Source: Clostridium sp031626875 (GTDB lineage: Bacteria; Bacillota; Clostridia; Clostridiales; Clostridiaceae). Taken from it: a stretch of DNA of 64,000 bases. The translations under genes and the position numbers were made by a program. The notes under the pieces are model-generated. The model was not told the origin of the DNA and did no database searches. It worked only from the letters and a program-made list of their open reading frames with translations. Of the stretch, positions 1-8,571 are shown piece after piece. Numbering within the stretch: the stretch's first letter is position 1; each line of letters opens with the position of its first letter. The stretch lies in NCBI RefSeq assembly GCF_031626875.1, contig NZ_JANDMF010000017.1, positions 1 through 64,000 on the forward strand. Direction: 5' to 3'.

Positions 1-43
1 TCTTTGTTAACATTTTTATCACCCAAGAATATTTTATTATAAA

Positions 44-98
44 AACGAAAGAGTGTCGACTTTGTCGACACTCTGAGCCTTGATATATTTATCAAGGC
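44..98 (-). terminator. Double hairpin terminator after the glycosyltransferase
   Basis: Two adjacent perfect hairpins follow the stop codon of the gene at 105-1061. The first transcribed pairs 90-98 with 77-85 (9 bp). The second pairs 64-73 with 51-60 (10 bp, 3-nt loop) and is followed on the minus strand by a T-rich run, so it is the likely intrinsic terminator. Confidence 0.8.
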
Positions 99-104
99 CA
101 ATTT

Positions 105-1061
105 TTATCTTATCTTTATAACTTCATCACTATTAGTTTCAGCAACTATAAAATGAGGTCTTTTTTTGGTTTCCATGTATGTCTTTGCTATATACTGTCC
201 CATAATTCCCATACAAAATAATTGGACACCACCTATAAAAGTGATTATACAAACTAAAGATGTCCAGCCAGTTACTTCATCACCAAACAATATTTTACGA
301 ATAATAATAAATATTATCATTATAAATGATATTCCTGTTAAGCTTATACCTCCCCATGAAGCAAGCTTAAGTGGAAATTGAGAAAAATTAATAATTCCCT
401 CTATACTATATTGGAACAACTTCCAAAAGCTCCATTTAGTATTACCTGCAACTCTTTCAACATTCTCATATGGTAGCCAATATGTCTTAAATCCTATCCA
501 ACCAAAAATACCTTTTGAAAATCGATTATATTCACTCATACTAATAATAGATTGGACCATTTCTCTCTTCATTAATCTAAAATCTCTAGCACCATCCATC
601 ACTGAAGCATCAGAAATTTTATTAATAATTTTATAAAATAATTTTGCAAAAAAAGATCTGATTGGAGGTTCCCCATCTCTATCTAAACGTCTTGTAGCTA
701 CGCTGTCATATTCTCTACTTTCTAAGATTTTTATCATTTTAGGTAACAGTGAAGGTGGATCTTGCATATCTGCATCCATAACTGCAATATAATCTCCATG
801 AGCATTACAAAAGCCAGCATACATTGCAGCTTCTTTTCCAAAATTTCTAGACAAAGATAAATATGTAATCCTATCATCATCTTTAGATATTTCTCTTAGA
901 CTATGAAGAGTTCCATCATTTGAACCATCATTAACAAATATAATTTCAAATTGGTATTCTGTAAGACTATTCGCTATATCTATGACAGCCGAATAGAAAT
1001 ACGGAAGAGATTCTTGCTCATTATAGCAAGGTATAATTAAAGTAACACATTTTGATTGCAT
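105..1061 (-). CDS. Family 2 glycosyltransferase, GtrB/DPM1-like
   Basis: A 318-residue protein that probably transfers a sugar from a nucleotide donor to a polyprenyl phosphate at the inner face of the membrane. Seen: a GT-A fold start (TLIIPCYNEQESL), the NDGSNDGT loop, the metal-binding DADMQDPP motif, and two C-terminal hydrophobic helices at about residues 235-260 and 268-295. That is the usual plan and length of bactoprenol glucosyltransferases. It lies 18 bases after the polytopic membrane gene at 1080-2528, with its own GAGGGGG ribosome site, so the two are likely one operon. In such pairs the lipid-linked sugar is used by the membrane partner to decorate a wall polymer. Substrate and acceptor are not visible. 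Confidence 0.9.
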   Translation of the reverse strand: MQSKCVTLIIPCYNEQESLPYFYSAVIDIANSLTEYQFEIIFVNDGSNDGTLHSLREISKDDDRITYLSLSRNFGKEAAMYAGFCNAHGDYIAVMDADMQDPPSLLPKMIKILESREYDSVATRRLDRDGEPPIRSFFAKLFYKIINKISDASVMDGARDFRLMKREMVQSIISMSEYNRFSKGIFGWIGFKTYWLPYENVERVAGNTKWSFWKLFQYSIEGIINFSQFPLKLASWGGISLTGISFIMIIFIIIRKILFGDEVTGWTSLVCIITFIGGVQLFCMGIMGQYIAKTYMETKKRPHFIVAETNSDEVIKIR

Positions 1062-1079
1062 TTATATTCCCCCTCAGTT

Positions 1080-2528
1080 CTACTCAATAACTTCAACACT
1101 AATTGAATTTACATCATAATATTTAGCCATCCAACAATTAAACCAGCAATCTCTTTCTGCAAGATTTGCTGAACCATTAAACGCACTATACTTATTAGTA
1201 GTATCATCAAATCTAGTCACAACAACATCTCTTATTCCTTGTTTCTTTTGTTCATTAATTTGATTAATTTCATTAACAATTTGTAAATCTGTTTTCTTTA
1301 TATCAGCATGCGCTTCACCAAATGTATTAATACATATAATAGACATACAAACAAATAATAATATTCTTTCGAATCTTAGTATCCAATGCTTAAATGAAAG
1401 TTTTACCATAATATTTCCTATAGCAATAGTTAAATAACAAACCTCCCATATCCATGATCTTCCTGAAACTGTTGGTGACACAATCAATACAACTACACTT
1501 GCCACCCCTGCTATTAAATACATAGAAGGAAAAATCAATTTTTTAGCACTTTCTTTTATAGAAAGATTATTTTGAACAATATACATTGTTGTGAAGACAA
1601 TTAAAGGAATAAATAGAATTATATTATTATCATAAAAAACTTTTAAAAGCAAATCTAACTGCTGTTTTAGAGCTTCTAACCCTATTACTACCTGTCCTCT
1701 TTTACCATTACCAGGAGCAACAATCAGAAAACCAAAACCTATACAAGCAGAAATTATTCCAGTTATGCTCCAAAGAGGAACTTTGATTTTTTTTATATAC
1801 CAATAAATAATATAAAAGCATACTAATAAAATCATTGCTCCTCCACTATTTTCATTTGTGCAACCTACCAAAATTCCAAAAGGTATAATAATAAGTGCCT
1901 TTACAAATTTATTTTTATTTCTATTTTTACTGTACTCATAATGCCTAAAAGGTATTAAAAAAAGTAAAATTCCTACTGTCATCCAAAGATAATTGCAAGC
2001 TCCAGATATCCATAATATAGATAGCCCAAATTCAGGTATAAATATCCACATTACCATATATATACCTCCTAAATACAGAGCTTTCCATTTTGAAAGATTC
2101 GGTTCAATATGATAATAAATTAATCCTCCAAGAATAACATATATAAAAGAGTTAATTACATTAAATAAACTTTTATCAAACAACATAAAGAACTGAACTA
2201 TACTATGTGCAACTATTCGTCCTCCCCATAAATTATAATGATTCCACATTGATGAAAATATTTCAAAAACTCCTTTTAATTCATGTGTATATTCATTTGG
2301 CATATATGAATCATAAAAAAAATGATATCTATAATCATCACTTGTATATTCTGTATTTGAATTCAATATAAGCATTAAAATAAACACAGATAACATTATA
2401 ATTATATTTAAAATAGCATTAAAATTTATATGCATGTCTTTCTTTTGTATTCCTTTAGAATTTAAATTTATACGTTTGTCCTTATTTTGTATTTTTTTAT
2501 AATCTCTCTCTGTCTTAAGATTGTCCAT
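1080..2528 (-). CDS. Polytopic membrane protein, DUF6056/GT-C-like
   Basis: A 482-residue protein with a basic cytoplasmic start (about 30 residues) and roughly ten hydrophobic segments. An extracytoplasmic TSDDYRYHFFYDSY stretch follows the first helix. An acidic motif in the first outside loop is typical of GT-C glycosyltransferases that use lipid-linked sugars, and DUF6056 proteins share this arrangement. The family name comes from pattern memory and is tentative. It starts with a good AAGGAGG site and sits directly upstream of the GtrB-like gene. I infer that the pair makes and transfers a lipid-linked sugar to a surface polymer. A polymerase or unrelated transporter is possible. Confidence 0.6.
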   Translation of the reverse strand: MDNLKTERDYKKIQNKDKRINLNSKGIQKKDMHINFNAILNIIIMLSVFILMLILNSNTEYTSDDYRYHFFYDSYMPNEYTHELKGVFEIFSSMWNHYNLWGGRIVAHSIVQFFMLFDKSLFNVINSFIYVILGGLIYYHIEPNLSKWKALYLGGIYMVMWIFIPEFGLSILWISGACNYLWMTVGILLFLIPFRHYEYSKNRNKNKFVKALIIIPFGILVGCTNENSGGAMILLVCFYIIYWYIKKIKVPLWSITGIISACIGFGFLIVAPGNGKRGQVVIGLEALKQQLDLLLKVFYDNNIILFIPLIVFTTMYIVQNNLSIKESAKKLIFPSMYLIAGVASVVVLIVSPTVSGRSWIWEVCYLTIAIGNIMVKLSFKHWILRFERILLFVCMSIICINTFGEAHADIKKTDLQIVNEINQINEQKKQGIRDVVVTRFDDTTNKYSAFNGSANLAERDCWFNCWMAKYYDVNSISVEVIE

Positions 2529-2877
2529 AATGCCCTCCTTATTAGTTAATAGCTTAAATTTTCTTTTTACACAATTTTCAATTATTAATTTTAAATCGTA
2601 TTAAAAACTATTTTTTACATTTATAACGACTATTGCATTTTACACCATTTTATTTCTAAAAACTATATATCTACAATAATTTTTTTACTTTATTTAATAT
2701 TTCAGTGATTTATAGAAAATATATGGCTAAAAAATTATCTATAAAATGAAAGGTAAATAATAAAAAACAAACCTTTATGTGAGTAATAAAAACTACTCAT
2801 ATAAAGGTTTGTTTTCATTTTTGCTTTAATCCTAAGTTAAGTTATCTATAAAACTTTTACAATTTCAAACATATTTA
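2529..2877. other. Intergenic region with promoter space and a terminator
   Basis: 349 bases without a gene. It holds the terminator of the PLD-motif gene (2765-2814) and AT-rich sequence that must contain the promoter of the membrane-protein gene starting at 2528. No convincing -35/-10 pair stands out and no ORF with a ribosome site was seen. Confidence 0.6.
2765..2814 (-). terminator. Intrinsic terminator of the PLD-motif gene
   Basis: Arms 2765-2785 and 2794-2814 pair over 21 bases with a single G-U-type difference and an 8-nt loop. On the minus strand the stem runs into TTTTTTATTATT. The long symmetric stem could also act on the plus strand. Confidence 0.85.
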
Positions 2878-4200
2878 TTAAAAATTAAACTCTTCCATTC
2901 TTAATTTCTTTATTGTTATTGGATCTGTAGTTATTGCTGCTATCTCATCTATTGTTTCATTTTTATCTCCATCAAATAATAAGAAATTATAACTACCTAT
3001 CATTGCAAATTTGTTGTCACAAATTAATATTTTACTATGGGTTTCTCCTTTTTTGATTTTAAAATTATACCCATATCCTTGAAAATCTCTTTTTAATCTC
3101 TGTTCAATTTTCTCTAAATTTTTTCTTATAAGGCTAGCTCTTTCACTATTATTCTTTTCCTTTTCATCTATTCCATATAAAATTTTTACACTAATCCCCT
3201 TTCTAATTACATTTTCTATAAAGTTATGAATTCCAGTTTTGTATAATACATGATTATTTATATCTGGTCCAATTATATCAATCTCATTTTCTGCAAGATT
3301 AAATGCCTCTTCAAATTTCATCCTTACTTCATTATTTTTAACTATTTGGTAATTTACAATATTAAACTTATTTAACTCTCTTGCAATTTCTAGTGTTCCA
3401 TCAATACTCTTTTGTAATGAATTATCATATATTTCTTTAAAATCATCTAAAGTTTTTTCTGGTTCTTTATTGATTTCTCCATTATTCACATCTTGTTTTA
3501 ACTTTTCAAAACCACTGGAAATATTATCAAAAAACATATTTACTTGCTTTTTATTTTGTATTACAAAGTCATTCATAATTTCATTTGTATACTTTTTCAA
3601 TTTTTTTTCTAAAACTACAATGTTTATATTATTAGCTTCAAACTCTTTATTAGTTAAAACCAATTGTCCACCTATGCTTTTGTCTATTTCCATTTTCAAT
3701 TCCTTAACTTGATTATACATAAGTTCTTTAATGCTTTTGTAATATATTGACATAGATTTATTCATTGCTTTACTAATTTCATCATTTTCATTTTTATTTA
3801 TATGAATGGAATCTTTAATCATATTTGATATACTTGTAATAAATTCTTTATTGTTTTTAATTATCCAATCTTTGTTTTCTCTGAGCATATCCTTATAAGC
3901 ATTGTTAACAAACCAACTTAATGCATTAACAACTTGCTCTTCAGTTATTTTTTCATTTTCTTTCATTAATTTATAAATAATATCATATATATATTTCCTA
4001 ATAGTACTGCTTTCAATATATTGAAATTCTTTTTTTAATTGTTTTACTTGATAAACCATTTCCTCTTCAATATCTTTTTCAGTAGTAACTATACTATCTA
4101 ATATATCATCATTTAAATTATTATAATTCATTTTTGTCTCTTTTAAAATTTTCTTTCTCCCTAATTTACAACATATAAAATCAATAAAATCCTTACCCAC
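2878..4200 (-). CDS. Single-HKD phospholipase D-like protein with long helical N-terminus
   Basis: About 440 residues. The C-terminal third carries one PLD signature, HSKILICD, followed by GSYN, matching the HxK(x)4D...GS-N pattern. Only one HKD is present, so an active enzyme would need to dimerise. The first 300 residues are charged, helical and probably coiled coil, with no family recognised. Start choice: an in-frame GTG exists at 4218, but GAGGTGG lies five bases before the GTG at 4200, and an ATG at 4137 with a weaker site is a further option. It is monocistronic, ends in a strong terminator and diverges from the deacetylase gene. Nuclease or phospholipase activity cannot be decided from sequence. 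Confidence 0.65.
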   Translation of the reverse strand: MGKDFIDFICCKLGRKKILKETKMNYNNLNDDILDSIVTTEKDIEEEMVYQVKQLKKEFQYIESSTIRKYIYDIIYKLMKENEKITEEQVVNALSWFVNNAYKDMLRENKDWIIKNNKEFITSISNMIKDSIHINKNENDEISKAMNKSMSIYYKSIKELMYNQVKELKMEIDKSIGGQLVLTNKEFEANNINIVVLEKKLKKYTNEIMNDFVIQNKKQVNMFFDNISSGFEKLKQDVNNGEINKEPEKTLDDFKEIYDNSLQKSIDGTLEIARELNKFNIVNYQIVKNNEVRMKFEEAFNLAENEIDIIGPDINNHVLYKTGIHNFIENVIRKGISVKILYGIDEKEKNNSERASLIRKNLEKIEQRLKRDFQGYGYNFKIKKGETHSKILICDNKFAMIGSYNFLLFDGDKNETIDEIAAITTDPITIKKLRMEEFNF

Positions 4201-4409
4201 AAATTCCACCTCAAACACTTCAACAATTTGTAATTTTAGTTACTTACATATTTTACCAGTTTTTACTTAGCTTTATTATTAATAAATTGTAAATTTATTA
4301 ATAATACAAAAATCTGTACTATGAGTATCACAAAACAATTAGCTTAAATATATGTTTTTATAACTAAAACAAAAATTTAAATTTCTTAAAATTATAAATA
4401 AACTTTAAC

Positions 4410-4477
4410 TTAACAATAAATTTAAGATAAACTTAAGATATATTTTAGATTTATAAATTGATTACATGGTATATAAT
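4410..4477 (+). promoter_or_regulatory. Promoter with four 11-bp phased direct repeats
   Basis: A -10 box TATAAT lies at 4472-4477, but the 17-bp-upstream position has no -35 consensus. Instead four back-to-back 11-bp units occupy 4410-4420, 4421-4431, 4432-4442 and 4443-4453, close to (T/C)TTAAGATA(A/T)A, the last overlapping the -35 position. OmpR/PhoB-family activators bind such 11-bp phased repeats. The activator itself is not in the window. This region also fills most of the 4201-4530 gap. Confidence 0.6.
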
Positions 4478-4530
4478 GTTTTAAGAAAGTAATTTATGGT
4501 TAAAATACAGAAACATAAGAGGAGAAAATA

Positions 4531-5700
4531 ATGAAAAAATTAGTAAAATACAAAAGAAGGGCACGCTACAAAAAGAAATCCATTGTACTCTATACTTCAA
4601 TTATAGTATTTATTTTATTAGGCGGACTTATAACTAGTTTAAAATTTAAAGTTGATTATGAAAAAATAACTGCAGCTACAGGAAAAAAAGCTGAAGTTAT
4701 ACAAGCAGAGCAATCAAAAACAGATAACCCAACATCAACTGAAAATCAACTATCAGAAGATAGTCAATCAAAAAGTGATGATAAAGTAACAGAAAATAGC
4801 CAATCAGAAACTGATACCGAAGAAGTAAAAGATAATCAAACAAAAACTGATGATTATACAACTAAAAATAATGAAACAAAAAAAGATACTAAATCAACAG
4901 AAAATGTTCAATCAGACCTTGAAGAAAATGATTCAGAAACAAAAGAAAAATCTTCAGACCAAGGTGACTACCCTACATTAAATAAAGATCCTAACGCTGA
5001 TGATGTAATTGAATTATTTAATACTACAGAAAAATTAATTAAAGGCCAATTAAAGTATCCTGTGCGAAAAGATGGTAAAAAAGTTGTATATTTAACATTT
5101 GATGATGGCCCATCTACAACAAACACTCCTAAAGTATTGGATACATTAAAAGCTAATAATGTAAAAGCTACATTTTTTATTATGGGTAAACAAATACATA
5201 GTTCAAAAGCATCAAGTGAAATATTAAAAAGAACTGTAGCTGAAGGACATGCTATAGGTAATCATACATATAGTCATGATTATAAATACCTATATCCACA
5301 TAACACGGTAAATGTTGATAACTTTATGGCAGATGTGGAGAAATGTGATAAAGAATTAAAAAGTGTTTTAGGTGAAAACTTTTCTACTAGAACTATTAGA
5401 TTTCCTGGTGGTTTTTGGTCATGGAAAGGTAGAGATAATATACGAGCTACTCTTGTTTCAAAAAACTATGGAATTATAGATTGGAATACATTATCAGAAG
5501 ATGCTGAAGGTAAACCAAACAAAACTGCTGAAGAATTAACTCAAATAACAAGAAAAAATTTAAATCTTCTAGGACCAAATGCAGATAGTGTAGTAATATT
5601 AATGCATGACACATATGGTAAAGAACAAACTGCAAAATCTCTGCAAGGAATAATAGATATTTTTAAAGAAAAAGGATTTGAATTTAGAACAATGAAATAG
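4531..5700 (+). CDS. Membrane-anchored polysaccharide deacetylase (NodB domain)
   Basis: A 389-residue probable peptidoglycan or polysaccharide N-deacetylase outside the cell. Seen: a basic N-terminus, one membrane helix at about 18-38, then a 90-residue Ser/Thr/Glu/Lys/Asn linker with loose repeats (SQSKSD, SQSETD, NQTKTD). The NodB domain follows from about 183. Metal and catalytic motifs are intact: TFDDGPS (189-195), HTYSH (245-249), RFPGG, DWNTLSED and VILMHD. Length and plan match PgdA/PdaA-type enzymes that confer lysozyme resistance. Preceded by AGAGGAG, transcribed alone from the phased-repeat promoter, and followed by a terminator. The linker suggests reach across the wall. The exact polymer is not known. 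Confidence 0.9.
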   Translation: MKKLVKYKRRARYKKKSIVLYTSIIVFILLGGLITSLKFKVDYEKITAATGKKAEVIQAEQSKTDNPTSTENQLSEDSQSKSDDKVTENSQSETDTEEVKDNQTKTDDYTTKNNETKKDTKSTENVQSDLEENDSETKEKSSDQGDYPTLNKDPNADDVIELFNTTEKLIKGQLKYPVRKDGKKVVYLTFDDGPSTTNTPKVLDTLKANNVKATFFIMGKQIHSSKASSEILKRTVAEGHAIGNHTYSHDYKYLYPHNTVNVDNFMADVEKCDKELKSVLGENFSTRTIRFPGGFWSWKGRDNIRATLVSKNYGIIDWNTLSEDAEGKPNKTAEELTQITRKNLNLLGPNADSVVILMHDTYGKEQTAKSLQGIIDIFKEKGFEFRTMK

Positions 5701-5717
5701 AGATATATAATATTTTT

Positions 5718-5762
5718 AAGGAACTTAGTAAGATAATCACTTTCATAAGTTCCTTATTTTTC
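5718..5762 (+). terminator. Intrinsic terminator of the deacetylase gene
   Basis: Arms AAGGAACTTA (5718-5727) and TAAGTTCCTT (5746-5755) form a 10-bp stem followed by ATTTTTCT. Confidence 0.8.
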
Positions 5763-5819
5763 TACAGCTAAATTGTTTCTCATGAAATACCCCACTATTA
5801 TTAAATAAATATGAAAGAA

Positions 5820-6281
5820 CTAATACAAATCTATATCTATATAATCCCTAGGGTTATCTATTGTAAAAATTTCCTCATTAAACTCTACCTCTTGTAAACA
5901 TTCTATTAATGTTTCAAAAACTCTATATGAAGAATCAAAATTTCTGCTTCTTGCAACCATTATGACTGTTTCTAATAACTCTTTAAATTCACATACCCAT
6001 TCACTTTGACTATAATCTTCAAATTTTTCTTCATCTTCATAAAGGTAATAATCATGTTCTAATTCAATACAATACTGTCTATCTATGCATTCCTTACAGA
6101 GTACTTCCACACTTTTAATAAAAGCCTCTTTATCATATATCCCCACTTCCATAAGTGTTTCCTTAGCATTTATCCAATTTAAAGCAAACTCTAACCTCTC
6201 CTTTTCAGGCAATTTATTCATTAATTCTTTAGTTAAATTAATCATTTCTTCTTTTGAACAATTAGTTAAATTGTATTTCAT
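5820..6281 (-). CDS. Small acidic hypothetical protein, paralogue of the N-terminus of the gene at 41512-43056
   Basis: A 153-residue protein of no named family. It aligns along its length with the first ~150 residues of the 514-residue protein at 41512-43056. Shared points are a Lys/Leu-rich start, LCKECIDRQY against FCKECLDGEY, a central acidic W-containing stretch, a helical region (VARSRNFDSSYRVFETLIEC against YSRNKEYDIAFKAFEILFNC) and a terminal Y-I-(D/E)-(V/I)-D. This looks like a free-standing version of that domain. It has an AGGAGG site and sits 28 bases after the DUF192 gene, so it may be the last gene of the Tad operon or a chance neighbour. Function unknown. Confidence 0.75.
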   Translation of the reverse strand: MKYNLTNCSKEEMINLTKELMNKLPEKERLEFALNWINAKETLMEVGIYDKEAFIKSVEVLCKECIDRQYCIELEHDYYLYEDEEKFEDYSQSEWVCEFKELLETVIMVARSRNFDSSYRVFETLIECLQEVEFNEEIFTIDNPRDYIDIDLY

Positions 6282-6309
6282 TCTAACCTCCTGGATTTTA
6301 ATAATTTTA

Positions 6310-6645
6310 TCATTGGCTTAACACAATAACTTTCTTTCCTTCATGAAGATTTTTAAACATCCCCGCTCTACCTTCTATAACCATTTTAGACTTTTTCTGT
6401 GGTATTATAATCTTTCCTGGTTTAAGGTTATCTATTTTTTTAACTATTTCCATGTTTTCATTCACAAATAGCACATCAATAGGAAATTTCATAAAATATG
6501 TATGAATGCTGTTGCAAGGCTTAATTAAAATGGATTCATAATGTGGTTTTTTACGAAACATAAATCCTAAAAATCTTTTCTTAAAACTATCTGCTATAAA
6601 AATTTCTCCTATAACCTCTGATTCATATACTAAAGTTTTAACCAT
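6310..6645 (-). CDS. DUF192 family protein
   Basis: About 111 residues of the DUF192 beta-barrel family. Seen: the signature F(L)GFMFRKK near the start, the conserved SILIKPCNSIHTYFMKFPID block and LFVNENMEIVKKI, then a C-terminal GRAGMF/KVIVLSQ strand. Homologues are often secreted or lie beside Tad pilus genes, but this one has no signal peptide. The role is not established. Start choice: an upstream in-frame TTG at 6663 would overlap the preceding gene. The ATG at 6645 follows GGGTGAT and lies five bases after the stop of the TadC-like gene, so it is preferred. Co-transcribed with the Tad genes. Confidence 0.85.
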   Translation of the reverse strand: MVKTLVYESEVIGEIFIADSFKKRFLGFMFRKKPHYESILIKPCNSIHTYFMKFPIDVLFVNENMEIVKKIDNLKPGKIIIPQKKSKMVIEGRAGMFKNLHEGKKVIVLSQ

Positions 6646-6649
6646 TTTA

Positions 6650-7570
6650 TCACCCTTCCCCAAATATCTTAATCATCCTAATAACAGCTGGTCCAAGTAT
6701 AATTATAAAAATAGAAGGAAATATAAAAAAGACTAATGGAAATAGCATCTTAATAGGAGCCTTCATCGCTTTTTCTCTAGATACTTGTTTCCTATGTTCT
6801 CTCAAATTTGCTGATTCAATTCTTAAAATTCTGCTTAAACTTACACCTAATTCATCTGCCTGAATTAAAGAAGTAACAAACATAGAGAGCTCTTTTACAT
6901 CACAACGCTCACTCATATTCTTAAGAGCAACCTTACGTTCTATTCCCATTTTAATTTCTTTTAAACTCTTTGCAAATTCATCACAAAGCTCTCCACTTAT
7001 ATTTCCAATAACTCTAGCCATAGCTCCATCAAATGATAAACCTGCCTCAACACTAACTGTAATTAAGTCTAAAGTATATGGTAGTTCCTTTAAAATTTTT
7101 TTCTTTCTATTTTCTATTTTCCTTGATAGATAGAAACTAAAAAAAGTATTTATAGCAATTATAATAATCAATACAAGAGTAATAGCTTTAATAACATTAG
7201 GTTCAACCATAAAGGACAGTAATCCTATCATAGAGGAAAATGCTAAAATGATTATTATCTTATTAAATAACCATTTTTCCATATTACTATTTTTTAATAC
7301 TCCTGCTCTTTCCAATCTTTTATTAAGCATTTGAAGTTTTTTTTGTGGAGTTATTTTTATTAATCCTTCACTAAAGCTCTGATATAAAGGTTTTATCAAC
7401 CTCTCTGAAAAAGATTTATTTTCAATTGCTTCTTCATTTTCTACATGAATTTCTTTTAAATAACTAAGCCTCTTTTCGATTTTCATTTTATCTTTACTTA
7501 TAATAATTAGCCCACCATACACGAAAGAAAATATGACTATAAAAAAGATAAAAGATACAATATATAGCAT
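6650..7570 (-). CDS. Tad pilus inner-membrane platform protein, TadC-like (GspF domain)
   Basis: A 306-residue type II secretion F-domain protein. Seen: N-terminal membrane helix (about 3-23), a pair of helices near 105-150, the T2SSF core with LPYTLDLITVSVEAGLSFDGA and SLSRILRIESANLREHR, and a C-terminal helix near 275-298. Known: TadB and TadC form the inner-membrane platform that the CpaF ATPase acts on. It follows the TadB-like gene by 17 bases in the same operon, the standard TadA-B-C order. Assigned TadC because it is the second and shorter F protein; the subunit names are by position. Confidence 0.88.
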   Translation of the reverse strand: MLYIVSFIFFIVIFSFVYGGLIIISKDKMKIEKRLSYLKEIHVENEEAIENKSFSERLIKPLYQSFSEGLIKITPQKKLQMLNKRLERAGVLKNSNMEKWLFNKIIIILAFSSMIGLLSFMVEPNVIKAITLVLIIIIAINTFFSFYLSRKIENRKKKILKELPYTLDLITVSVEAGLSFDGAMARVIGNISGELCDEFAKSLKEIKMGIERKVALKNMSERCDVKELSMFVTSLIQADELGVSLSRILRIESANLREHRKQVSREKAMKAPIKMLFPLVFFIFPSIFIIILGPAVIRMIKIFGEG

Positions 7571-7587
7571 AGCTTCTCCTCCTTCCT

Positions 7588-8550
7588 CTATATATCTATA
7601 TTAATAATTTTTTTTATCATTAAAAATCCAAACATCTCACTTATAATAGCTGCTCCAACCATAGCTATACCAGTAGAAGTTGTAAACAGCAACATCATAT
7701 AATCTCTATTAAAAAGATATATTGTCATTCCTAAAAAAATTGGAATAAGCATTAAAATCACACCTGATAATTTTCCTTGTGCAATTAATGTCTTAAGTTC
7801 ATTTTTTATCTTTTGTCTTTCTCTTATGGTTTCTGATATATTGTCCAATATTTCAGATAGATTTCCACCTATGTCCTTTTGTATTAAAATAGCATTCATT
7901 ATAAGCCTAAGATCCTCTGATTCCATTCTACTTAACAAGTTTCTCAAAGAATCCTCCTCTGAAATTCCAAGACTCATCTCTTTAAGAAGTTTCTTAAATT
8001 CCTTTGAGAAGGGATCATTTGTTTCCTCTGATACCACAGATATGGCTTGTAAAAATGAATATCCAGCTTTTAAAGAATTTGAAATTATGGTTATGCCTTC
8101 GTTTAATTGACTGTCAAAGAGTTTGACTCTTTCTTTTTTTCTCTTATTTATAATAAATTTAGGTATATTCCATATTAAGATGAAAGTAAAAATGGTTATT
8201 AAATAGTCTTTGAAAACAGCAAATGTTAAAAAAGAAAAAGCAGAAGATGAAAGTATTTTTATAACCAATAGTTCTTCTACAGTAATAGGTAAATCTGCTT
8301 TAATAAGTTCAATCTCAAGATTTTTATTTTTCTTTTCACTTAATCTAAACTTAGGGACCAAACTTGATAAATTCTTTATTATGCTTGTACTGTTTCTCTT
8401 ATCATTTTTGTATTTTTCCTTAATTGCATAATCATCATCAAAATATTTAAGCTTATCAATAGCTTTTTCTCTACTAAATAGAAAAATTAGTAGAGAACTA
8501 CTAACCATCCATGTTAATAAAAACGTGAATATTACTGTAGCATATATCAA
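7588..8550 (-). CDS. Tad pilus inner-membrane platform protein, TadB-like (GspF domain)
   Basis: A 320-residue F-domain protein with an N-terminal helix (about 4-26), two adjacent helices near 100-135, the T2SSF core (FDSQLNEGITIISNSLKAGY and a DIGGNLSEILDNISETIRER block) and two C-terminal helices. It is the partner of the next gene and probably couples ATP hydrolysis by CpaF to pilin extrusion. It lies 21 bases after CpaF with a GGAGG site. Length and membrane topology are normal for TadB. Confidence 0.88.
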   Translation of the reverse strand: MIYATVIFTFLLTWMVSSSLLIFLFSREKAIDKLKYFDDDYAIKEKYKNDKRNSTSIIKNLSSLVPKFRLSEKKNKNLEIELIKADLPITVEELLVIKILSSSAFSFLTFAVFKDYLITIFTFILIWNIPKFIINKRKKERVKLFDSQLNEGITIISNSLKAGYSFLQAISVVSEETNDPFSKEFKKLLKEMSLGISEEDSLRNLLSRMESEDLRLIMNAILIQKDIGGNLSEILDNISETIRERQKIKNELKTLIAQGKLSGVILMLIPIFLGMTIYLFNRDYMMLLFTTSTGIAMVGAAIISEMFGFLMIKKIINIDI

Positions 8551-8571
8551 ATTTCTCCACCTCCTATAATC

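Noticed and set aside
4458..4477. TTGATT (4458-4463) as the -35 of the deacetylase promoter
   Set aside because: Only 8 bp separate it from TATAAT, far too short; the phased repeats fill the true -35 position.
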